A stretch of DNA of 64,000 bases from Burkholderia thailandensis E264 (GTDB lineage Bacteria; Pseudomonadota; Gammaproteobacteria; Burkholderiales; Burkholderiaceae): the NCBI RefSeq assembly GCF_000012365.1, contig NC_007650.1, positions 1,054,001 through 1,118,000 of the forward strand, read 5' to 3'. Both the position numbers and the translations under genes were made by a program. Each line of letters opens with the position of its first letter. The stretch's first letter is position 1. The notes under the pieces were generated by a model. The model saw nothing but the letters and a program-made list of their open reading frames with translations, was not told the origin of the DNA and did not search any database. Positions 41,176-51,700 of this stretch are shown piece after piece.

Positions 41176-43798
41176 ATGACATTGGGGCCACGCGAGCCGC
41201 AGGGGACGGCGTTTGCGCCGATCTTCGAGGCGATGCATCGTGGGCTGTTGCAGCGCGAGCGGCTGCTGAAGCTCGACACGCCGCTCGGCGCGAACACGCT
41301 GATTCCGTTACGTGCGCTCGGCTGCGCCCAGCTCGGCCGCGATTACACATGGACGATCGACGCCGCGACCACGCGCGACGACCTGAATCCCGACGCGCTG
41401 ATCGCCCAGCCGGTGACGCTGTGGATGCAGCCGCCGCGCGGCGTGCTCGACCTGAATGCCGACTACCGGCCGATCCACGGCTACGTGCATACCGTGCGCC
41501 GACGGCGGCCTGACGTCGTGGCAAATCGGCTTTTCGTCCGCGCTGCATTTTCTCCGGCATCGCCGCGACGAGCATTTCTGGCTCGACCGCGATGCGCAGG
41601 AAATCCTGTCCGAGGTGTTCAATCGCTATCCGCCGCTTCAGGGCGCATTCCGGTTCGAATTGAGCGGGGCGCTCGCGAAGCGTTCGTATTGCCGGCAGAG
41701 CGAAACCGACTGGCACTTCGTCAACCGGATCATGGAAGACGAAGGGCTCTACGGCTATTGGATTCACGACGAACGCGAGCAGAAGACGACGCTCAGGATC
41801 GTCGATCGCGTCGAGGCGCTGCCGGCAGCCAAGCCGATCGACTTCTATCGAGGCAATGCCGGCGACGAGATCGGCGGATTCACGCAATGGGCAACGCTGC
41901 GCCAGTTGAACAGCGTGCACGTTGCCTCGCGTTCCGGCGACTACAAGCGGCCGTCGACGCCGTTCGAGGTTCGGCAGTCCGTGCAAACGACGCGCTACGT
42001 CGAGCAGACGAACTGGCGCACGCAGGAACAGAAGGCGATTCCGTATCCGCCGCTCGAAGACTACAGCGCGGGCGCGTACCGGTATCCGGACTCGGACCGG
42101 GGCGCGGCGTGGGCACGCATTCGAGCGGAGGAATACGAGTCGCGCTCGAGGCGATACGCGGGAGTGGGCGGCTCGCGCTGGATCGACGCGGGCGGCCGCT
42201 TCGTGCTGAACGATCATCCGGCGCATGCGGAATCCGATCCGAAGGCGCGGGAATTCGTCGCCATGGCGGCCCGCTGGACGATCGAGAACAACGTGTCGAT
42301 CGCCCGTTCGAGCCGGCATTTCCCGTACAGCCTGCAAGCGGACATCGAGCGGGCGCGTTCGGGCTTCGGTTCGGCGTTCGCGGTCGCGCCGCATCCGCAG
42401 GACGGCGCGACGGGCCTGTACGTCATCGAGGTGGAGGCGCAGCGCACCGATATCGAATACCGTAGCCCGTTCGAGCATCGCAAGCCGGCGATGTCGGTCG
42501 AGATGGCGACGATCGTCACGCCGAACGGCGAGGATGTCTGGACGGACCCGCTGAATCGCGTGCGCGCGCGCTTCCATTGGGATCGGCAGAGTCCGCCCGA
42601 CGCGTTCGAGACGTCGCCGCCGCTGCTGGTCGCGCAATCGGATACCGGGCCGCAGTACGGCGGCGTGCACGTGCCGCGACGCGGCGAGACCGTCTATGTG
42701 GATTTCGTCGGCGGCGACTGCGACCGCCCGTACATCGTATCGCGCGCGCCGGGCGGGGCGACGCCGCCGATGTGGCATTCGGACGGGCTGCTGTCGGGCT
42801 TCCAGTCGCGCGAATACGGTGGCGGCGGCGGTTACAGCGAGATGCAGCTCGACGACGCGACCGGGCAGGTGCGCGCCCGTGTGCTGAGCAAGACGCGGGG
42901 CGACTACAGCCATCTGACGCTCGGCTACGGGATCGTACAGCAGGGCAACACGCGCGGCCGCTATCTCGGCTCGGGCTTCACGCTGCATGCGGACCAATAC
43001 GGCGCGGTTCGCGCCAATCGCGGCCTGTACATCGGCACGCACGCGACTCGCCACGACGCCGAGCAACTGGACGTGGACGCGGCGCGCGATCAACTGAAGG
43101 CCGCGGCGGACGTGCTCGCGCGGCAGTCGTCGCTGAGCGAGCAGCATCGGGCGGAGAGTCTGAAGGCGGGGCACGACGCGCTGACGGAACTGACCGACGC
43201 GACGCGGCAGCCGGTCGAGCCGGGCGCGAGCGGGGGGCGCACGTCGGGCGGCGGGACGGGCAGCGCGAACGGCTTCAAGGTGCCGGCGATGCTGCTCGGC
43301 AGCGCGGGCGGCATGGGGCTGACGACGTTTCAGTCGCTGCACGCGTCGGCGGATCGGCACGTGAACGTCGTGGCGGGTCAAAGCGCGTTCGTCGCGACGG
43401 GGAAGTCGTTCGTGGCGAGCGCGGGCGAGAAGGTCAGCGTGTTCGCGCAGAGCGGGATCAAGCTGTTCTCGAAGGACGCGGTTCAGATCGAGTCGCATCG
43501 CGAGACGATCGACCTGATCGGCCAGAAGACGGTGCGGATCGTGTCGGCGACGGAGCGCATCGAGATCGCGGCGGACAAGGAGATACTGATCACGTCGGGG
43601 CAGGCGTACATCCGCCTGAAGGGCGGCGACATTCAGATCCATGCGCCGGGCAAGATCGACATCAAGGGGAGCCTGCACAACTTCTCGGGCCCGGCCAGCA
43701 TGCCGTATCCGATGCCGACGCAGCCGGATGCGGTGTGCGTGCCGTGCATGATGAAGCAGGCGGCCGGGCGCGGCGCGTTCGTGGCGATGGGGGCGTGA
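41176..43798 (+). pseudogene. vgrG: VgrG type VI secretion spike protein, frameshifted
   Basis: The N-terminus (from ATG 41176) reads in one frame through RPIHGYVHTVRR and then becomes nonsense; from about 41495 the VgrG sequence resumes in the next frame (DGGLTSWQIGFSSALHF) and continues to the stop at 43798. The usual linker between these (R-R-L-G-x-D-G-G) is partly missing, consistent with loss of about 11 bp. The rest is intact: gp27-like part, gp5 OB-fold (PNGEDVWTDPLNRVRARFHWD), and a C-terminal DUF2345 extension (about 43260-43690). The ATG at 41456 could give a 780-aa product lacking about the first 105 residues of the spike base. No slippery sequence is seen at the shift. Sequencing error remains possible. 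Confidence 0.85.
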
Positions 43799-44679
43799 TG
43801 ACCGAGCGGAATAGCCAAGACATCGGCATCCAAGCCAGGTTCGCCGAAGCCGAAGCGTTGGGCGCGCATGTATACGTACTCGCGGCGCCGTTGCACAACG
43901 GCAGCTTGCCGGGGGCGTTGTCGGTTCGTCGCGACCATGTTGCATGCATGCTGGACGGCGGGGCGGACGTGCAGGCGGTATCGCCACACCTGATCTACAT
44001 TCCGCCGAGTCACTTTGAGTCGGCGCGTGGGTGGCTGGAGCGACATGGACCGGCATCGCCGTGCGCGACGATTCTGGCATCGCCGTTGCCGCTTGCGGCG
44101 CTCGCGGAGCATCTGAAGTCGTTTCTGCGCGTGTGCTTGCCGGATGGCGAGCCGATCGTGCTCGCGTATTGGGATCCGGCGATTCTCGCGACGCTGGTTG
44201 GTTCGGCGGAAGACGAGACGCTGTTCGTGAAAGGGCCGGTGCTGTCCGGTGAACAGCGTCAGGCGTTTCTCGCGCCGATCCTGAGGTGGACATATTGGGA
44301 CCGCAAAGGCGCGCTGCGTCAGATCGACTGGCGTCAGGATCGGATGCCGGCTTCCGCCGCGACGCTCAAGCCGCCGCTCAAGCTCGATCAGGGGCAGGTG
44401 GATGCATTGACCGAGGCGAGCGTGCCGGACGGCTTGCTGCAACATTTTAGCGAGCATGCCCCAGAATTGTTGGCCGACGTGCCGGAACGCGACCGCTATG
44501 GTTTTGTGTGCCGTCAGATTGCGCGTGCGCGGCAGCACGGCATCGAGGGACCCGGCGCATGGATGGATTACTGTGCGCTCGCGATGCGACATGGGGAAGC
44601 GTTCGACTCGCACCCCGATGGCGTGGCGCTGTTGCGAACCATATTGCCGACGGCGAGTGATCGATTTTCGGCATCGTAG
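43798..44679 (+). CDS. DUF4123 T6SS effector adaptor (Tap-like)
   Basis: 293 aa, ATG overlapping the vgrG stop (TGATG). DUF4123 proteins load effectors onto VgrG. The N-terminal part (about 18-150) has the family look (AHVYVLAAPLHNG, FESARGWLERHG, FLRVCLPDGEPIVLAYWDP). Position between vgrG and a lipase effector is the standard vgrG-adaptor-effector order. It should bridge the Tle1-like lipase to VgrG, if VgrG were still made. Confidence 0.9.
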   Translation: MTERNSQDIGIQARFAEAEALGAHVYVLAAPLHNGSLPGALSVRRDHVACMLDGGADVQAVSPHLIYIPPSHFESARGWLERHGPASPCATILASPLPLAALAEHLKSFLRVCLPDGEPIVLAYWDPAILATLVGSAEDETLFVKGPVLSGEQRQAFLAPILRWTYWDRKGALRQIDWRQDRMPASAATLKPPLKLDQGQVDALTEASVPDGLLQHFSEHAPELLADVPERDRYGFVCRQIARARQHGIEGPGAWMDYCALAMRHGEAFDSHPDGVALLRTILPTASDRFSAS

Positions 44680-44707
44680 AGACATCTTCTGATCAGGATA
44701 GACGCGT

Positions 44708-45334
44708 ATGACCTTGACCCAACTCCGACGAGCCGTGCTCGCGACGTGTTTTGCCGCATTCACTCTGACGGCCTGCGCTGGTTCCGGCAGCCTGCCGAAC
44801 GATCCGCTTGCTAATAACGGACCCTCGCTTGCAATGGTGCCCGTCAATCATACTGATCGCTACGCAGTGAATATTTTTGTTGAGAAGTACTGGGCGGGGG
44901 ACGCGAGCAGGCGTGGGGGAGGTGGGGGAGCGGCTTGTTGCTTCCCGGGAATGAGGGATTGGAGCAAGCCCGTCACCGTGACATGGGAATGGGGATACGA
45001 GGAGGATCCGAAGACCAAAGCGGTTATGATGCCTGACGAGAAGCACAGCGTCCAAGTGAATTTCCCTTCGGGCGGCCCGCATCAGGATCCGGACTGGCAC
45101 AAGACGGATGCCTATTTGTGTGTCATTTTGCGTGATCTGAATACTGCGGCATTGGCGTTCTCGCCTAGGGCGTGTTCACACTACATTAGTTTGAGGTTAT
45201 GCTTCGGAGATGGAAATCTCCGAAGCCCAATTCAAGCAGATCGAACATTGCCTGCCGCGACAGCGTGGCAATGTGAGCCTGTCGAACCTGCAAGTGCTCA
45301 ACGCGATCCTTTATGTGGCCGAGCACGGATGTAA
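44708..45334 (+). CDS. DUF3304-type lipoprotein, probable effector immunity protein, C-terminus replaced by IS read-through
   Basis: 208 aa as it now reads. Signal peptide with lipobox LTAC (Cys22), so an anchored lipoprotein. Native sequence runs to P153; the next 55 residues come from reading into the insertion sequence. Removing the IS and one TA copy restores S-R-S-G-C-V-A-K and a TAA at 46006-46008, giving an original product of 161 aa, so eight native residues are lost. Lies directly between the adaptor and the Tle1-like lipase. Known Tle1 effectors (E. coli EAEC, B. thailandensis) are neutralised by an adjacent lipoprotein, so immunity is the likely role. Whether the altered protein still works is unknown. 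Confidence 0.8.
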   Translation: MTLTQLRRAVLATCFAAFTLTACAGSGSLPNDPLANNGPSLAMVPVNHTDRYAVNIFVEKYWAGDASRRGGGGGAACCFPGMRDWSKPVTVTWEWGYEEDPKTKAVMMPDEKHSVQVNFPSGGPHQDPDWHKTDAYLCVILRDLNTAALAFSPRACSHYISLRLCFGDGNLRSPIQADRTLPAATAWQCEPVEPASAQRDPLCGRARM

Positions 45335-45980
45335 ATGGCGCGGCCTGCCACCACGTTTCGGCCGCTGGCACACGATCTACACGCGCATGAACCGTTGGTC
45401 TCGCAACGGTGTACTGGACCGAGTGTTCACGGAGTTGCAGCGCGCGCAGATCATTCGCGTTCGGATTGAAGCGGTATCGCTGGATAGCACGATCGTGAAG
45501 GTTCATCCTGACGGCACCGGTGCGTTAAAAAAAATGGACCTCAAGCCATCGGCAAGTCTCGCGGAGGATGGACAACCAAGATTCATATGGTTGCCGCGGA
45601 TGCTCGAACAGCCATAACGTTCGCACTGTCGCCCGGTCAAGCCGGCGATGCGCCGCAGGGACGTGCACTGCTCGAACGCCTGGGGCCGCCGAATCGGCCG
45701 CTGCACCTGCTGATGGACAAGGCGTACGAAGGTAACGAAACCCGACAACTCGCGCTCGATCTCGGCTTCATCCCGGTCGTCCCTCCGTTGAGTACGCGCG
45801 TCGAGCCTTGGGAATACGACCGGGAAATGTACAAGCGTCGTAACGAAGTCGAGCGGCTGTTCCGTCGATTGAAGGGTTTTCGTCGCATCTTCTCGCGCTT
45901 CGACAAACTCGACTTGATGTTCATTGCCTTTATCAACTTCGCCCTGATTATCGAAGCCCTTCGATAGTGTGAACACGCCC
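45168..45980 (+). mobile_element. IS5-family insertion sequence (IS427-like), complete
   Basis: 813 bp. Perfect 16-bp terminal inverted repeats: GGGCGTGTTCACACTA at 45168-45183 and its reverse complement at 45965-45980. Flanked by TA on both sides (45166-45167 and 45981-45982), a 2-bp target duplication. Encodes one transposase in two overlapping frames. Inserted in the 3' end of the lipoprotein gene, 50 bp before the start of the lipase gene, so it may also alter lipase expression. Confidence 0.92.
45210..45967 (+). CDS. IS5-family transposase, made by -1 frameshifting
   Basis: Two frames: ORF A from ATG 45210 (135 aa to 45617) and ORF B in the -1 frame ending at 45967. They join at a run of eight A (45527-45534), where A-AAA-AAA permits a -1 slip. 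The joined product then reads GPQAIGKSRGGWTTKIHMVAADA, split here as GPQAIGKSRGG then WTTKIHMVAADA, the expected transposase core. DDE residues: Asp in LDSTIVK, Asp in LMDKAYEG, Glu in NEVERLFRRLKG. No inactivating mutation seen, so the element may be active. Confidence 0.88.
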
Positions 45981-45982
45981 TA

Positions 45983-46008
45983 GCCGATCGGGTTGCGTAG
46001 CCAAATAA
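45983..46008 (+). pseudogene. Displaced 3' end of the lipoprotein gene
   Basis: The last codons of the lipoprotein gene, separated from it by the insertion sequence. Rejoined at the TA they encode the final residues and TAA stop at 46006-46008. The lipase gene starts 21 bp later, the original spacing of the pair. Confidence 0.8.
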
Positions 46009-46029
46009 CACTTTCCGACGAGAACGACA

Positions 46030-47622
46030 ATGACGGTTCGACAGGCTGGCACCCCCATTACTGATGATGACCTGAAGCAATCGGCAATTGATAGCGGTTT
46101 GATGGTGGCGCGCAGACAATGTCCCGCAGAAAAGGCGGATATGGTTGCCTGTCGGCTTTTTCCGAGTCTGCCGTTCTTCTTCGATGGTACAAACAACAAC
46201 ATGGATCGGGATGTGCCGCTTAACAAGCATTCGAACGTCGCTAAGCTATTCCGGATCACTAAAGATTCGATTCAATCGGATGTGCGGCGCACATATATTC
46301 CGGGCGTCGGGACGCCATTTAAGTTCGAAAAGGTGGCTGGCTATACCGATCGTCTGAACGACGATGGAGGTGGGGTGCTCGGGCTTGGGCTCGGCACTGG
46401 TGGCGATTTGCGCATCAAGTTCGCCCTCGCGGAGTTCTCTCGATTGCTGGAAGTTGAATGGGGGCCGGGCTCATGGAAGCACATGCGCGAAGTTACTGTC
46501 GCGATCTTTGGCTTTTCTCGGGGTGCGACGCAAGCGCGCGCATTCGCTCGTCGATTCATTGAACAAAAATGCGGGAAGGATGGGGGCAGGCTGTATTGGG
46601 CGGCCCCGAGCGGTATGCGCGTGCCGTTACGTATTACCTTCATGGGCATTTTTGACACGGTCGCCTCGGTCGGCGGTCCCGCTCTGCATCTCGATTGGGC
46701 GTCGGAATTGGCGATACCGGCCGAAGTGGAGCGATGCGTGCATTACGTTTCGGCACACGAAGTTCGACGCGCATTTCCGCTCGATTCGGTGCGTGTCGAT
46801 AAGTCCTACCAGGGTAGCTGTGAGGAAGTCGTGTATCCCGGCGTGCATTCCGATGTCGGCGGTGGTTACGGGCCTGAGGAGCAGGGGCGTGTTCACGATC
46901 TTTCGTTGATTCCGTTGAGGCACATGTTTGCGGAGGCGTTAAGGGCCCACGTGCCGATTATCCCTCTCGATCAGATGCCAAGGAACATCAGGAAGGATTT
47001 CGATCTGTCCGATGATGCCCGGATTGTGGGGCTGTACACCGAGTATATGGCTACCCTGCCGTCAGCCTCCGGCGACACGCTCGAAGCGCTCATCCAACCG
47101 CATCGTTACCTGAATTTCCGGTGGCGCAGCGTTCTCGCTCGGCACCATGCTGACGAGCGGGTGTTGGGGCGTTTATATGCAAAGGTTGGTGAGTCATTTT
47201 GCCGAACCGTACCAGTCGGGACCGACGCCGACCATTCGGCCTGCCGTCCGAACGAATGGGTGTATGACGTGCCGAAAGATCCGCAAGAGCAGGCGACGCA
47301 GCTCCTGCGCGAGCAGCGGCTGCTTGCGCGGCACATCGAGTTCCTGCGCTACCCGATCGAACGCCGCCCAGGCCCGCAAAGCTACCCGCCGACACCGCGT
47401 GAGTTGACCCCATACGAGAAAATGATCCTGTCGGCGTGGGACGAGCAGGCGCCGCCTTCGCTGGTCGTCGACCAGTTGCTGGCAGAATACGTTCACGATT
47501 CGGTTGCGGCATTCACGTCGTGGCCCTGCGCGCTATGGGATCAGCGGGGGATCTGGTGTGACCAGAGGCGCTATCTCGCGGAGAATGACCCGATGCATGC
47601 GGGTGATTTGGCCGTGGCGTAG
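46030..47622 (+). CDS. tle1: T6SS phospholipase effector, Tle1 family (DUF2235)
   Basis: 530 aa. Alpha/beta hydrolase of the DUF2235 family: FFDGTNNN at 50-57, nucleophile S163 in GFSRG, D209 in IFDTVAS and H273 in PGVHSDVGGGY form the catalytic triad. GxSxG-type Tle1 enzymes cleave membrane phospholipids of target cells. Coding sequence looks complete. It follows vgrG, the adaptor and the lipoprotein, the normal order. Base composition is visibly lower in G+C than the flanking glycogen genes, as in many transferred effectors. With vgrG broken, delivery is doubtful unless another VgrG carries it. Confidence 0.9.
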   Translation: MTVRQAGTPITDDDLKQSAIDSGLMVARRQCPAEKADMVACRLFPSLPFFFDGTNNNMDRDVPLNKHSNVAKLFRITKDSIQSDVRRTYIPGVGTPFKFEKVAGYTDRLNDDGGGVLGLGLGTGGDLRIKFALAEFSRLLEVEWGPGSWKHMREVTVAIFGFSRGATQARAFARRFIEQKCGKDGGRLYWAAPSGMRVPLRITFMGIFDTVASVGGPALHLDWASELAIPAEVERCVHYVSAHEVRRAFPLDSVRVDKSYQGSCEEVVYPGVHSDVGGGYGPEEQGRVHDLSLIPLRHMFAEALRAHVPIIPLDQMPRNIRKDFDLSDDARIVGLYTEYMATLPSASGDTLEALIQPHRYLNFRWRSVLARHHADERVLGRLYAKVGESFCRTVPVGTDADHSACRPNEWVYDVPKDPQEQATQLLREQRLLARHIEFLRYPIERRPGPQSYPPTPRELTPYEKMILSAWDEQAPPSLVVDQLLAEYVHDSVAAFTSWPCALWDQRGIWCDQRRYLAENDPMHAGDLAVA

Positions 47623-47814
47623 GCTCTTGCCAACATCAGAGCCTTACGGCTCGGGCGGGCTTCCTTCCAGAAGAGAACGTGTCGACTTCAGCGTGGTCTC
47701 GATGCACACACCAAGGCGCGATGCGTCCAGCTTGCTGCCAGCAGCAAACGTCCGCCGGCGGGCTGCAGTCGATCGGAACGGGGCAGTCCTCGACATCCCG
47801 TTCGAATGAGCGGC

Positions 47815-48363
47815 CTATTTCCGCGCCGAAGAATCTGATGTGGGGGGAGGCATCATGCCCGGCTCGTGCCCGGCCATCGCGTCGTGCCCATGATCGGACA
47901 ACTGGGCATCGAACCATTCGTGCAGGGCTTCGACCAGACGGGGATCGCTCGCGTGGTATGCGATTTCCCCGCCGTTGGGCAGGTCGCGATAGCGGATCTG
48001 CAGTTCGCCGGGCCGTGCGGCTCGCAACGAAGCAAGGCCCGGCATGGCATCCCCGTGGATCTGCTCCGGCGCCTCGAAATCGCCTGCGGAAAACTGGCGA
48101 GCGATCACGCTCAGATGCTCGCGGATGAGCGCGGTCTGCTTCGGGTCGTGATATCGGGTGACGACCTGCTGGATTCCGCCGTCGGACGTCTTCGTAAAGA
48201 AATGGGTGGTGGCCGACAGGGAGAAGGGCATGACCTCTGCGCCGCGTTGCGCCACCTCCTTGCGGCGCGCCAGGACATCCGCCGTCGCCGATGACGGAAG
48301 AACACCAGTGCCGAGCAGGACGGCAGCCGTTATGGCGGTCAAAGCCGTTGAAGGTGGCCTCAA
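47815..48363 (-). CDS. Exported hypothetical protein
   Basis: 182 aa if started at TTG 48363, which has GGAG at the right distance and begins a signal peptide (ALTAITAAVLLGTGVLPSSATA). An ATG some 70 bp upstream (48432) is an alternative. The mature part (ADVLARRKEVAQRGAEVMPF, then GGIQQVVTRYHDPKQTALIREHL) looks like a family of small periplasmic proteins in Burkholderia, with a His/Met/Pro-rich tail (DHGHDAMAGHEPGMMPPP) that may bind metal. Function unknown. The frame stays open much further upstream by chance. Confidence 0.72.
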   Translation of the reverse strand: MRPPSTALTAITAAVLLGTGVLPSSATADVLARRKEVAQRGAEVMPFSLSATTHFFTKTSDGGIQQVVTRYHDPKQTALIREHLSVIARQFSAGDFEAPEQIHGDAMPGLASLRAARPGELQIRYRDLPNGGEIAYHASDPRLVEALHEWFDAQLSDHGHDAMAGHEPGMMPPPTSDSSARK

Positions 48364-48704
48364 GGATGTCTCCAATCGAACGTGAATTCGCCGCTCCCGG
48401 TGCGCAAGGGCGGTGCGCGCTATGGCTCGTATCATACGCTGCGGCGCACGGCTCGGCGGAGCGCAGGATGACACGCACTCGTATGAGCAACGGCCGGCGC
48501 ATGGCCGGATGGGCGGCGCGCAGCTCTGGAAGCTCGGCGGATCGGTATCCGGGCGAGCGGCACAAGCGGGGCCGGAGCCGCCGATCCTGAACAGTGCAGC
48601 GCGCAGGCGTTGACGCGGCTTGCCGGGCGATGCTCTGCCGGAGTGGGCGGAACGACCTCTGCATCCACGGCGGCGCTCGATTCGAGCGGCGATCGACGCA
48701 CGGC
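48364..48704. other. Intergenic, no gene seen
   Basis: 341 bp between two minus-strand genes; marks the end of the T6SS island. Nothing recognised. Confidence 0.4.
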
Positions 48705-51700
48705 CTATTCGGTGCGGCTCGATCCGTTCGACGGCGCGCGTTTCTCGAATATCCATGCGAGATCGCGCAGGCCCCCATGATTTGCAAGCGCGTCGATCGC
48801 GACGGGAATGCGTTGCCGCCAGTTCGGCGGCGCATCGCCGAGGGGCGGCAGATTGGCCTGACGTTCGACGCCGAGCGCATCGTCGAGCTGCACGATGACG
48901 AGCCTGCTCGCGCAGTCGGCGAGAAAGCGATGCAATGCGCGCGCGAACGCCGCCGCGTTCGTCGTGTCGCCATACGGCGCGAGCCGTGCGCGCAGCGTCG
49001 CCAGGGCGACTCGTCGCTCTTCGCGCGCAAGCGCGGCGAGCGACGGCGATGCGCGTAATCCGCGCGCGTCGAGCTCGTCGTTGTCGGCGCCCGAGTAGAA
49101 GCCCGCGATCGTCGGCAAATCGTGCGTCGATGCCATCGCGGCCGTCAGCGGCGGATAGCGATCGCCGGCGACGAACGCATGGTCCGGCGTCCTTTCGAAA
49201 TAGACAACCCGGCAACCGAGGATGTGCGCTTGCGCGAGACGTTCGCGCAGGCCGGGCGGCACGTTGCCGAGATCTTCGCCGATCACGGCGCAGCGATGCG
49301 CGGCGCTCGCGCGCGTGATGCGGGCGAGCAACGCGTCGAACGGATACGAGACGTATGCGCCGCGCGCCGCGTCGCCGCCGCGCGGGACCCAGAACTGGCG
49401 CATCAACCCGGCCGCATGATCGATCCGCAGCGCGCCGGCGTCGCGCATGGCCGCGTCGAGCACCGCGGCGAACGGCGCGAAATCGGCGTCGGCCAGCCGT
49501 TGCACACGCCAGGGCGCGAGCCCCCAGCGCTGTCCGCGCGCGGCGAACGCATCGGGCGGCGCGCCCAGTTCCGCATCGAGCGCAGCGAGCCCCGGCCAGC
49601 GCCACGCTTCGACGCTGTCCGCGCCGGCTCCGAGCGCGAGGTCGGCGACGAGCCCGAGCGCCATCCGCGCATCACGGCCGCGCGCGGCCGCGCGATGCCA
49701 TTGACGCCTCGCTTGCCACTGCAGGTACATGAAAAAATCGATGCGCTCGCGATGCGCGTCGGCGAAATCGGCGACGGGTGTCGAGCGCGGATCGCGATAG
49801 GCCGATGGCCATTGCATCCAGCCGACATATCGACCCTGCTGCGCGGCTTGCCATTCGCCCAGCGCCTCGAACGTCGCGTATTCGCGCAGCGCGACGCCTT
49901 CGCCGTGACAAAACGCGCGATAGGCCGTGCGTTCCGCATCCGGGCCGTCGCGGACGAACGCCGCGTGCAGCAGCGCGAGCGCCTGCCGCTTGAGCGAGGC
50001 GACGGCCGGGTAATCGATCGTCGCCGCGCGTTCGATGCGCGACAACTCGGCGCGCACGCGCGGTTGCTCGACAAAGCGCAGATAGTCGGGCGGCGGCGCA
50101 TCGCCCGCCGCGAGCGGCGCCGATATCAGCAGCGGATTGAGCATCAGGCGATCGCACGGCGCATAGGGCGATGCGCGTTGCGGCTGCGACAGCGAAAGCG
50201 CGTGCACGGGGCTCGATTGCACCCCTGCGGCGCCCAGGCGCGCCGCGACGTCGATCATGTGCGCGAGATCGTCGAAGTCGCCGATGCCCCAGCTTCGCGC
50301 CGAGCGCAGCCCATACGTCTGGACCGACAGCGCCCAGCATCCGGGACGCTGCCGCAGCGCGAGCGGCAGCCAGCAGCGCGCGGGCGCTTGCGTCGCCGGG
50401 CGTCGCGCGCTCGACGGCCGTGCCGCGTCGGCGCCGGCGCGTGTCGTGCCGTCTGGGCCCTCGGCCGCGTCGGCGCGTTCGCCGAGCGCGGCGACAAGCC
50501 GCTCGAGCGCTTCCGCCGGCACCTGCCGGCGCAGGCCGTCCGCGCCGACGTAGTCGATTGCGATGCCGGCGCGCCGCGCGCGCGCGGCGAGCGGGCCGGC
50601 GACGCCGACGCCCGCCGTGTCGGCCGGCACGAGCGCGACGAAGCCGCCGCCCTCGACCGTGATCCAGCTTCCGCCCGGATACAGCGCGCCGGCGGCTGCG
50701 CATTCGGTCGCGTCGCTGTCGAGCGCGACGAGCCAGTCGGGCGTCCGCTCGCCGGCGCTTTCCGGCAGACGAAAGGCGCATCGCGTGTCTCGCGCGTTCA
50801 TCGCGACATAGATGCGCGAGGGCGAGGCGTCGCCGCCGCGACGAGGATCGGCGAGCAGCGCGGCGAAGCCGCGTGTCTCGTTCGCGCGCCAGTCGTCCTC
50901 GGTCAGCTCGCGGCCTTCCGGGAGCAGCCACGCGATATCCTTGTCCGCACCTTGCGCGGCGATCGGGCGACCATCGAAGAAGCGCGTCTGCCGCAGCATG
51001 TCGAGCGCGCGTCGCACGCTCAATGCGCGCGTCACGAAGGTGCGCAGGTCCCGATCGGGATCGCCGCGCGCGGACCAGTCGATCCAGCTCGCGGGCGAAT
51101 CCACGCAGTACGCGTTGTTGTCGCCGTGCAGCGTGCGCGAGAACTCGTCGCCCGCGACGATCATCGGCGTGCCGTGCGACATCGCCAGCGCGCCGAGCAT
51201 CGATGCGCGCAGCCGCCGGCGTCGCAGCCGCACGCTCGCGTCGTCCGCCGCGCTCTCGTCGGCGCCGCACACGGTGATTTCGTCACGTCGGCCGGACGAC
51301 GCCCCCGGGCCGCCGCCGCGCGGCGCGGCATACGACGTCAGGTCGGCGAGCGTGAAGCCGTCGTGCGCGGTGACGAAGTTCACGCTGGCCGATGGCGCGC
51401 GGCCGGCGCGCGCGAACACGTCGCTCGATCCCGCGAAGCGCGTCGCGCATTCGCCCGCCGCGCCGCGATCGCCGCGCCAGAAGCGGCGCATGCCGTCGCG
51501 ATAGCGATCGTTCCACTCGGCGAACGGCGGCGCAAATCCGCCCAGCCGATAGCCGGAAAGCGTCGCGTCCCACGGCTCCGCGATCAGCTTCAGCGACGCC
51601 AGTTCGGCGTCGGCGAGGATCGCGGCGACGAGCGGCGCCTCGTTGCCGACGCGGCCGTCGGCGTCGCGCAGCATCGTCGTCGCGAGATCGAAGCGAAAGC

